This document shows, piece by piece, positions 15,396-22,044 of a DNA stretch of 46,173 nucleotides. The translations under genes and the position numbers were made by a program. How positions within the stretch are numbered: position 1 is the stretch's first letter; every line of letters starts with the position of its first letter. Under the pieces are notes generated by a model that made no database searches, had not been told where the DNA came from, and was given only the letters and a program-made list of their open reading frames with translations. This DNA comes from Streptosporangiaceae bacterium (GTDB taxonomy: Bacteria > Actinomycetota > Actinomycetes > Streptosporangiales > Streptosporangiaceae): the NCBI GenBank assembly GCA_025934375.1, contig JAICYD010000049.1, forward strand, positions 1 through 46,173. The letters are read 5' to 3'.

Positions 15396-15405
15396 ATGTT
15401 ATCGT
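15396..15405. promoter_or_regulatory. Overlapping divergent -10 elements of pcaB and gabT
   Basis: On the minus strand TAACAT (15401-15396) ends 6 bp before the pcaB ATG. On the plus strand TATCGT (15400-15405) ends 6 bp before the gabT ATG. The hexamers share two base pairs and the start codons are separated by 22 bp, so both promoters, if real, are leaderless and mutually exclusive. Confidence 0.5.
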
Positions 15406-15411
15406 CCGATC

Positions 15412-16764
15412 ATGATCGATGTTCCCGCTGGCGGGCCACAACTCCCGCAGCGCCGCAATCTTGTCACGCAGATCCCCGGCCCGGCCTCGCGCGCGATGAC
15501 GGCCCGGCGGAACGCGACGGTGGCCCGGGGCGTGTCGACGACGCTGCCGGTGTTCGTCACCGCGGCTGGCGGCGGCATCCTCCTCGACGCGGACGGTAAC
15601 TCGCTGATCGACTTCGGCTCCGGGATCGCCGTCGCGTCGGTCGGGAACGCGGCGGCCCGCGTCGCCGAGCGGGTCCAGGCGCAGGTCGCGCAGTTCACCC
15701 ACACGTGCTTCATGGTCACCCCGTACGAGGGGTACGTGGAGGTCTGCGAGGAGCTGAGCCGCAGGACCCCGGGCACCCACGACAAGCGGTCCGCGCTGTT
15801 CAACTCGGGCGCGGAGGCGGTCGAGAACGCCGTCAAGATCGCGCGGCACGCCACCGGCCGCCAGGCGGTCGTCGCCTTCGACCACGCCTATCACGGCCGG
15901 ACCAACCTCACGATGGCCCTGACCGCCAAGAACATGCCCTACAAGCAAGGGTTCGGCCCGTTCGCCGGGGAGGTCTACCGGGTGCCGATGGCCTACCCGC
16001 TGCGCTGGCCAGACGGCCCCGAGGCCTGCCGCGCCGAAGCGCTGAAGCTGGTCAAGAGCCTGATCCACGCGCAGGTCGGCGAGGAGAACGTCGCCGCGGT
16101 GATCATCGAGCCGATCCAGGGCGAGGGCGGCTTCATCGTCCCGCCGGAGGGGTTCCTGCGCGGCCTGTCGGAGTTCTGCGCCGAGCACGGGATCGTGTTC
16201 ATCGCCGATGAGATCCAGTCGGGCTTTTGCCGGACCGGTGACTGGTTCGCCTGCGAGCACGACGGCGTCGTCCCCGACCTGGTCACCACCGCCAAGGGCA
16301 TCGCCGGCGGGCTGCCGCTGGCCGCGGTGACCGGGCGCGCCGAGATCATGGACGCGGTGCACCCCGGCGGCCTCGGCGGCACCTACGGCGGCAACCCGGT
16401 CGCCTGCGCCGCCGCGCTCGGCGCGATCGAGACCATGCAGGCCGAGGACCTGCCCGGCAAGGCGCGCCGGATCGGCGACGTCATGCTCCCCCGGCTGCGC
16501 AAGCTCGCCTCGGCCTACCCGGCGATCGCCGACGTGCGCGGGCGGGGCGCGATGATCGCGATCGAGCTGACCAAGCCGGGCACGCTGGAGCCGGACCCGG
16601 CGGCCACCGCCGCCGTCGCGGCGGCCTGCCACCAGGCCGGCCTGGTCGTGCTGACCTGCGGGACCTTCGGCAACGTGCTGCGCTTCCTGCCCCCGCTGGT
16701 CATCGGGGAGCCGCTCCTGGAGGAGGGCCTGGACATCCTCGAGGACGCCTTCGCCATTATTTAA
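15412..16764 (+). CDS. gabT: 4-aminobutyrate aminotransferase family enzyme
   Basis: A 450-residue class III PLP aminotransferase, probably transferring the amino group of GABA (or a similar omega-amino acid) to 2-oxoglutarate. NSGAEAVENAVKIARHATGR, the cofactor-binding D266 in FIADEIQSGF, and the PLP lysine K295 in TTAKGIAGGLPLAAV are visible; the protein aligns end to end with GabT. ATG at 15412 is chosen because TATCGT lies 6 bp upstream, a leaderless arrangement. An earlier in-frame ATG at 15388 would overlap the pcaB start, and the long frame further upstream is only antisense to pcaB. No succinate-semialdehyde dehydrogenase gene is adjacent. Confidence 0.9.
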   Translation: MIDVPAGGPQLPQRRNLVTQIPGPASRAMTARRNATVARGVSTTLPVFVTAAGGGILLDADGNSLIDFGSGIAVASVGNAAARVAERVQAQVAQFTHTCFMVTPYEGYVEVCEELSRRTPGTHDKRSALFNSGAEAVENAVKIARHATGRQAVVAFDHAYHGRTNLTMALTAKNMPYKQGFGPFAGEVYRVPMAYPLRWPDGPEACRAEALKLVKSLIHAQVGEENVAAVIIEPIQGEGGFIVPPEGFLRGLSEFCAEHGIVFIADEIQSGFCRTGDWFACEHDGVVPDLVTTAKGIAGGLPLAAVTGRAEIMDAVHPGGLGGTYGGNPVACAAALGAIETMQAEDLPGKARRIGDVMLPRLRKLASAYPAIADVRGRGAMIAIELTKPGTLEPDPAATAAVAAACHQAGLVVLTCGTFGNVLRFLPPLVIGEPLLEEGLDILEDAFAII

Positions 16765-16771
16765 AGTGCAC

Positions 16772-16801
16772 TGCTTAAAGGCTCAGTGCTTAAAGGCTCA
16801 G
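16772..16801. repeat. Perfect 15-bp tandem duplication after gabT
   Basis: TGCTTAAAGGCTCAG occurs twice in direct succession (16772-16786 and 16787-16801), 8 bp after the gabT stop. It is probably a recent slippage duplication. Confidence 0.9.
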
Positions 16802-16833
16802 TGAAGGCCTTACGGGCGCTCCGGGCCAAACGA

Positions 16834-16863
16834 GACCGGCTGACTGTCCATGGTCAGCCGGTC
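16834..16863. terminator. Bidirectional hairpin between gabT and the DUF4097 gene
   Basis: GACCGGCTGAC, 8-base loop TGTCCATG, GTCAGCCGGTC: a perfect 11-bp stem located between two convergent genes, which is the expected place for a shared terminator. Confidence 0.7.
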
Positions 16864-16876
16864 CGCCACGTGCGGC

Positions 16877-17776
16877 TCAGGAGGCCGGGTACTCGACGGT
16901 GATGTTGCCGCCGCTGGTGGTCGCGGTGATCTTGTAGGGGGACGACTGGTCGATGTTCACGTCCCGGTTGACGTCGCCGCCGCCAGTGGTCGCGGTGAGG
17001 TCGTATCCGCCGCCGCCCGGGCGGCGCGGGACGATGATCGTGATGTCGCCGCCACCGCTTTGGATGTCCAGGTTCGCTGGCACGACGGTGAGGGTCAGCC
17101 CGATGTTGCCGCCGCTGGTTACCGCCGTCACGTCGCGGGCTTCGATGCCCGTGCCGGTGATGTCCCCGCCGCCGGTGTGCACGCTGGTAACCCCGAAGAT
17201 CCGGTCGACGGACACGTTCCCGCCGGAGGTGGTCACCGAGAGGGGGCCGGACAGGTCGCTGACGTTCACGTCGCCGCCGCCGGTGCTCAAGGTGACGGCC
17301 CCGGACAGGCCGGCCGCCGTCACGTTCCCGCCGGCGGTCGACGCGTTGACCACCGCGGCGACGGGCAGGTCGACATGGGCGTTGAGCTCGCAGTTGGTCA
17401 TTGACCAGAAGGGGCAGCCCAGCCGGACCCCCACCGCCCCGGCGCCGTCGTTCCAGAAGATCTTCGGGCGGACGAGGCTGTAGTTGACCGTGCCGGTTAG
17501 CAGGGCCGTGCCGAGGTCCGCGGGGACACCCCGCAGGCCCACGTCACCGCCGCCGACGTTCATCGTGAAGTGCCCGTCGCTCATCGCCAGCCGATGGCTG
17601 ACCGGGAAGCTGGCCCGGCCCACGTTGCCGACGAGGTTGAAGCCGGCCAGGAGGATCGTCCCGACCATGACCGGCACGCCGAAGGCGAGGGTCAGGCGGC
17701 GGCCGAGGGTCAGCGGCAGGGCGTCGGCTGCCCCGGCCGCCGGGGTGGCTGGCGGTGAGGCGGAGAGGGTGGTCAC
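16877..17776 (-). CDS. DUF4097-type membrane-anchored beta-repeat protein
   Basis: A 299-residue protein with a short cytoplasmic N-terminus, one membrane helix (LTLAFGVPVMVGTILLAGFN, about residues 30-50), and then an extracytoplasmic region of regular beta repeats. Motifs such as STGGGDVNV, TTSGGNVSV, HTGGGDITG and TSGGNIGL recur about every 22-25 residues, the pattern of DUF4097 right-handed beta-helix proteins. The GTG at 17776 overlaps the stop of the response-regulator gene (GTGA), and GGAG lies upstream. In Gram-positive bacteria DUF4097/LiaG-like proteins sit next to envelope-stress two-component systems, so it may be an output or accessory sensor of the kinase-regulator pair. Its biochemical function is unknown. 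Confidence 0.8.
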   Translation of the reverse strand: MTTLSASPPATPAAGAADALPLTLGRRLTLAFGVPVMVGTILLAGFNLVGNVGRASFPVSHRLAMSDGHFTMNVGGGDVGLRGVPADLGTALLTGTVNYSLVRPKIFWNDGAGAVGVRLGCPFWSMTNCELNAHVDLPVAAVVNASTAGGNVTAAGLSGAVTLSTGGGDVNVSDLSGPLSVTTSGGNVSVDRIFGVTSVHTGGGDITGTGIEARDVTAVTSGGNIGLTLTVVPANLDIQSGGGDITIIVPRRPGGGGYDLTATTGGGDVNRDVNIDQSSPYKITATTSGGNITVEYPAS

Positions 17777-18456
17777 GTGGGTGCTCCGTTCAGGTAGCGC
17801 AGGACGGCGAGGACCCGGCGGTGGTCTTGGTCCGCCGGCGCGAGGCCGAGCTTCATGAAGATGTTGTTGATGTGCTTTTCGACCGCGCCGCCCCCGACGA
17901 CCAGCGATTGCGCGATGGCGGAGTTGGAGCGGCCCTCGGCCATGAGCGACAGGACGTCCCGCTCGCGCGGTGTCAGGCCGCCGAGCGGGTGCCGGCTGCG
18001 CGCGAGCAACTGGGCGACCACCTCGGGATCCAGGGCGCTGCCGCCGGAGGCGACCCGGCGCAGCGCGTCCAGGAAATCCGCCACGTCGGCGACCCGGTCC
18101 TTGAGCAGGTAGCCGACGCCGTGCGGGCGGCCGGCGATGAGCTCGGTGGCATACCGTTCCTCCACCCACTGCGACAGCACGAGCACCCCGATGTCCGGCC
18201 AGCGGTCACGGACCAGCAGCGCGGCCCGCAGGCCCTCGTCGGTGAAGGTGGGCGGCATCCGCACGTCGACGACGCAGATGTCCGGCTGGGTGTCAGCGAC
18301 GGCGCGCAGGAAGCCCTCGGCGTCCCCGCTGGTCGCGACGATGTCGTGCCCCTCGTCGGCCAGCAGCCGGATCAGGCCCTCGCGCAGCAGCACCGAATCC
18401 TCGGCGATGGCTATCCGCAGGACCTGCCCGGGCTCCGCCGCTGAGCCTACGCGCAT
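17773..18456 (-). CDS. NarL/LuxR-family response regulator
   Basis: The 227-residue product has a receiver domain with acidic pocket AIAEDS, phospho-acceptor D64 in CVVDVRMPP and lysine in GYLLKDRV. A LuxR helix-turn-helix follows: LTPRERDVLSLMAEGRSNSA, then VVGGGAVEKHINNIFMKLGL. It partners the adjacent sensor kinase, whose stop codon lies inside its first codons (10-bp overlap). The start at 18456 gives a leader of about 12 residues; a later start near QVLRIAIAED is possible. No target site can be assigned, but the palindrome at 19804-19815 upstream of the kinase and MMPL genes is a candidate. Confidence 0.9.
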   Translation of the reverse strand: MRVGSAAEPGQVLRIAIAEDSVLLREGLIRLLADEGHDIVATSGDAEGFLRAVADTQPDICVVDVRMPPTFTDEGLRAALLVRDRWPDIGVLVLSQWVEERYATELIAGRPHGVGYLLKDRVADVADFLDALRRVASGGSALDPEVVAQLLARSRHPLGGLTPRERDVLSLMAEGRSNSAIAQSLVVGGGAVEKHINNIFMKLGLAPADQDHRRVLAVLRYLNGAPT

Positions 18457-19700
18457 GGCAGCACCGCCGCGATGATCGTCGGGCCGCCGGACGGGGACTC
18501 CACCGTCAACCGCCCGTCCACGCCGGCGACCCGGTCGGCGAGGCCGGCTAGCCCCGACCCGTGCGCGTCCGCGCCGCCAACCCCGTCGTCGCTGATCATG
18601 ATGTTCAAGGTGCCCGGGTAGCCGTAGCCTTCGACCACGACCTTCGCGCTGCTGGCCCGCGAGTGCTTGGCGACGTTCGTCAGCGCCTCGGCGACGACGA
18701 AGTAGGCGACCGCCTCGACGGCCGCGCGGGGCCGGACCGGCACCTCGACGTGCACCGCGACCGGCAGCGGGCAGCGGGCGGCCAGCCCGGACAGCGCCGC
18801 GTCCAGCCCCCGGTCGGTGAGCACCGGCGGGTGCACTCCGCGCACCAGGTCACGCAGCTCGGTCAGCGCCGCCTTGGCCTCAAGGTGCGCCCGGTCGACC
18901 AGGTCGGCGGCGGCGTCGACGTCGTCGGTGAGCTTCGCCTTAGCCCGGCCGAGCTCCATCGCCAGCGCCACGAGCCGCTGCTGCGCGCCGTCGTGCAGGT
19001 CACGCTCGATGCGCCGCCGCTCAGCCTCGGCCGCGTCGACCACCCGGTCCCGGCTGGTCTCCAGCTCCGCGACGCGGGCCGCAAGGTCGGCGTGCGGGGC
19101 GAGCAGGAGGCGCGCCAGCGCCGCGTCGGCGAGCGCCAGGCTCCGGGTCACCCGGGGCGCGGCCAGCAGCAAGCCCGCGCCGCACAGCACGCAGGCCGCC
19201 AGCACGGGCGGGATGGCGCGGAGCACGTGCCCGTCGATGACGGCGCCGCCGGAGGGCAGCGACCCGTCGTACAGCGGGAGCGTGAGCAGCACCAGCCCTA
19301 CCGACCAGGTGACGATGGCCAGCGCCCAGCAGGCCAGGCTCACGGGCAGCCGGGCCAGGGCGTAGCCGACCTCGCCCCAGGTGGCCCGCTGCGCGTACGC
19401 CTTCCAGCGCGGCACCAGCCAGAACCGGTACCCGGCCCGGCTGACGGCGGGCCAGGCGGGGATCCGCTGGCCGACCAGGAACTCGAACCGCGCCCGCTCG
19501 AACTGGGCGAGCCAGCCCAGGAGCCGGAGCATGAGGCCGATGACCGGGAAGCCGCACAGCATCAGCGGAAGCAGCCCCACGCCGAGGGTCAGGAGGGTGA
19601 CGACGCCGAAGAACGCCGCCGCGCCGACAATGACGCCGGCGGTGTGGTGGATGAGGGCGAGCCAGGTGCGCCCCGCCACCAGGTCGCGGATCAGGAACAT
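18447..19700 (-). CDS. Sensor histidine kinase (putative sensor domain, HisKA_3)
   Basis: A 417-residue NarX/LiaS-like kinase. The N-terminal half has four or more membrane segments (for example LIHHTAGVIVGAAAFFGVVT and VSLACWALAIVTWSVGLVLL), typical of the actinobacterial 'putative sensor' domain. The dimerisation helix carries the phospho-acceptor histidine in ERRRIERDLHDGAQQRLV (about H236). The ATPase domain shows EALTNVAKHSRAS (N-box) and SDDGVGGADAHGSGLAGL (G boxes). ATG at 19700 is chosen because TAGCGT lies 7 bp upstream, a leaderless pattern; the longer reading has no ribosome-binding site. It heads a three-gene operon with the response regulator and the DUF4097 protein, and is divergent from the MMPL transporter. 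The signal is unknown, perhaps envelope stress. Confidence 0.88.
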   Translation of the reverse strand: MFLIRDLVAGRTWLALIHHTAGVIVGAAAFFGVVTLLTLGVGLLPLMLCGFPVIGLMLRLLGWLAQFERARFEFLVGQRIPAWPAVSRAGYRFWLVPRWKAYAQRATWGEVGYALARLPVSLACWALAIVTWSVGLVLLTLPLYDGSLPSGGAVIDGHVLRAIPPVLAACVLCGAGLLLAAPRVTRSLALADAALARLLLAPHADLAARVAELETSRDRVVDAAEAERRRIERDLHDGAQQRLVALAMELGRAKAKLTDDVDAAADLVDRAHLEAKAALTELRDLVRGVHPPVLTDRGLDAALSGLAARCPLPVAVHVEVPVRPRAAVEAVAYFVVAEALTNVAKHSRASSAKVVVEGYGYPGTLNIMISDDGVGGADAHGSGLAGLADRVAGVDGRLTVESPSGGPTIIAAVLPCA

Positions 19701-19836
19701 GACAATCACGCTAGGGCAAAAACGCCGGGCCCGGTGAGGGGCTGCTCCCCCGGATATGGGGTGAGGCAAACCCCACCACGTAATCGGCTGCTTACCCTAT
19801 CGCGGGCGATCGCCCCCGCGCGGGACCCTTGCGGTC
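19701..19836. promoter_or_regulatory. Divergent control region between the kinase operon and the MMPL gene
   Basis: The minus-strand hexamer TAGCGT (19713-19708) lies 7 bp before the kinase ATG. An inverted repeat TGGGGT/ACCCCA occupies 19757-19775. A perfect 12-bp palindrome GGGCGATCGCCC (19804-19815) lies 21 bp before the MMPL ATG, where an operator would affect that gene. No -35 boxes are convincing. Confidence 0.4.
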
Positions 19837-22044
19837 ATGAGCGCATCGAAGAAACCTCTTGTGGAACGGGTGGCTGGCTGGTCAGCCCGGCACAAGGTCA
19901 TCGCGGTCGTCGGCTGGCTAGTGTTCGTCGTCCTCGCCTTCACCGTCGGCCAGCACTTCGGCCAGGGCAACGTCTCCAGTTACGATCCCGGGCAGGCCGG
20001 GCAGGCCGAGCGCGTCATGGACCGCCCGGTGGTCAAGCAGCCGCCCGCCGAGACGGTCCTCGTCCAGGCCCGCGACGCCCGCCGGTCATACGCCAGCGAC
20101 GCCGACATGCACCAGGCCGTGGCCCAGGTGGTCGCGGCGCTGCGGGCACTGCCCGGCTCGGCCACGGACATCCGCTCCCCGCTGACCAGTCCCGGCATGA
20201 CCAGCGGGCGCTCGGCCCTGGTGACGTTCACCGTCCCCACCCGGGACGCCAATGACGACGGCACGACCCAGGTCGCGCCCGCGATGAGCGCGGTCGCCTC
20301 CGTCGCGGCGGCGCACCCGGGGCTGAAGATCGAGGAAGCCGGCAGCGCCAGCCTGAACAAGGCGATCGGCAAGAGCACCGGGGCGGACTTCCGCAAGGCG
20401 GAGGTGACCTCCGTCCCGGTGACGCTGGTGCTGCTCCTGCTGGTTTTCGGCGCGCTGGTCGCGGCGGGCATCCCGCTGCTGCTGGCCGGGACCGCGGTGA
20501 TCTCCGCGATCTCGCTGCTGGCCATCCCCGGCCACTGGCTGCCCGTGAGCGGCACGACCTCCTCCATCGTGCTGCTGGTCGGCATGGCCGTCGGCATCGA
20601 CTACTCGCTGTTCTACCTGCGCCGGGTCCGTGAGGAACGCGCCCTGGGGCACACCACCCGCGCGGCGCTGCACACCGCGGCCCGCACGTCGGGCAAGGCC
20701 ATCGTGGTGTCCGGGCTGACGGTGATGATCTCGCTGGCCGGGCTGTTCCTGACCGGGATCGACGTGTTCTCCGGGGTCGCGATCGGCACGATGATGGTGG
20801 TCGGCATCGCCGTCCTCGGCTCGCTGACGTTCTTGCCGGCGCTGCTGTCGCTGCTGGGCAAGGGCACCGACCGCGCCCGCATCCCGTTCCTGGGCAAGCG
20901 GCAGGCCGCCGCCCGGGAGTCGCGACTGTGGCACGCGGTCGTCAACCAGGTGGTGCGCCGCCCGCTGGTCTGGGGCGGGGTGACCCTGGCGGTCCTGGTG
21001 GCGCTGGCCACGCCGCTGCTGGGCCTGAAGCTGCAGGACGCCGGCATCCACGACCTGCCCACCAGCGTCCCGGTCGTGCGCAGCCTGCTCGACATCCAGC
21101 AGGCCTTCCCCGGCGGCCCCGAGCCCGCGCAGGTGGTGGTGGCCGGCGACAACCTGACCGGGCCGGCGGTCCGCTCGGCCATCGCCGGGCTGCACGCCCA
21201 GGTGGCGGCCACCCACGGGGAGATCCGCGAGCCGATCACGACGCAGTTGTACGGCCCGCCCGGTGCGGATCAGGTGCTCATCGTGAACGTCCCGCTGGCC
21301 GGGGCCTCGGGCACCGACCCGGCCTCGGTAACCTCCCTGGGGGCATTGCGCGATCACGCCCTCCCGGCGACGCTCGGGAAAGTGCCCGGGGTGAGCTACG
21401 CCGTGGGCGGGCTGACGGCCGGCAACCACGACTTCAACGCGCAGCTGAGCAGTCGCACCCCGCTCGTGCTGGCCTTCGTCCTGGGGCTGGCGTTCCTCCT
21501 CATAGGCATCACGTTCCGTTCGGTGGCGATTCCGACGGTGACGATCATCCTCAACCTGGTCTCGGTGGGGGCCGCCTACGGCCTGATGACCTGGATCTTC
21601 CAGGACGGGCACCTGCAGGGACCGCTGGGCTTCACCCCCTACGGCGGCGTCACGCCGTGGCTGCCGCTGTTCATGTTCGTGCTGCTGTTCGGCCTGAGCA
21701 TGGACTACCACGTGTTCATCCTCAGCCGCATCCGGGAACTGCGGCAGCGCGGGGAATCAGCGCGCACCGCCGTCGCCGGCGGGATCGCCAGCAGCGCGGG
21801 CGTGGTGACCAGCGCGGCGGCGATCATGGTCGCGGTGTTCTCGATCTTCGCGACGCTGTCCATCATCGAGTTCAAGGTGTTCGGGATCACCATGGCGGCC
21901 GCGGTGCTGCTGGACGCCACCGTGGTGCGGGGGGTGCTCCTCCCGGCGGCGCTGTCCCTGCTCGGCGAGCGCCTGTGGCCCCGCCGGCGGGAGGCGCTCG
22001 CCGGTATCCCCCATGACGGAACTGAGGTAACAATGGTCAGGTGA
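19837..22044 (+). CDS. MMPL/RND-family transporter
   Basis: The 735-residue protein has the RND architecture of actinobacterial MMPL proteins: helix 1 (KVIAVVGWLVFVVLAFTVGQ), an extracytoplasmic loop, a bundle of helices with the conserved GMAVGIDYSLFYLRRVREE motif, a second loop, and a second bundle with LFGLSMDYHVFILSRIRE. The paired Asp-Tyr motifs match the proton-relay positions of MmpL3-type exporters. Such proteins export lipids or drugs using the proton gradient. The family is often somewhat larger, but this size is common in streptomycete-type genomes. Its stop overlaps the start of the ABC-kinase gene (GTGA), implying shared expression with the sensory operon. The substrate is unknown. 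Confidence 0.88.
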   Translation: MSASKKPLVERVAGWSARHKVIAVVGWLVFVVLAFTVGQHFGQGNVSSYDPGQAGQAERVMDRPVVKQPPAETVLVQARDARRSYASDADMHQAVAQVVAALRALPGSATDIRSPLTSPGMTSGRSALVTFTVPTRDANDDGTTQVAPAMSAVASVAAAHPGLKIEEAGSASLNKAIGKSTGADFRKAEVTSVPVTLVLLLLVFGALVAAGIPLLLAGTAVISAISLLAIPGHWLPVSGTTSSIVLLVGMAVGIDYSLFYLRRVREERALGHTTRAALHTAARTSGKAIVVSGLTVMISLAGLFLTGIDVFSGVAIGTMMVVGIAVLGSLTFLPALLSLLGKGTDRARIPFLGKRQAAARESRLWHAVVNQVVRRPLVWGGVTLAVLVALATPLLGLKLQDAGIHDLPTSVPVVRSLLDIQQAFPGGPEPAQVVVAGDNLTGPAVRSAIAGLHAQVAATHGEIREPITTQLYGPPGADQVLIVNVPLAGASGTDPASVTSLGALRDHALPATLGKVPGVSYAVGGLTAGNHDFNAQLSSRTPLVLAFVLGLAFLLIGITFRSVAIPTVTIILNLVSVGAAYGLMTWIFQDGHLQGPLGFTPYGGVTPWLPLFMFVLLFGLSMDYHVFILSRIRELRQRGESARTAVAGGIASSAGVVTSAAAIMVAVFSIFATLSIIEFKVFGITMAAAVLLDATVVRGVLLPAALSLLGERLWPRRREALAGIPHDGTEVTMVR

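Noticed and set aside
14038..15411. Large N-terminal extension of gabT across the pcaB region
   Set aside because: The extension is antisense to pcaB and low-complexity. GabT similarity begins after 15412, where a leaderless -10 is in place.
20086..21711. 541-codon open frame opposite the MMPL gene
   Set aside because: Its His/Arg/Gln-rich translation is the mirror of MMPL codons. The plus strand has helices and the Asp-Tyr motifs.
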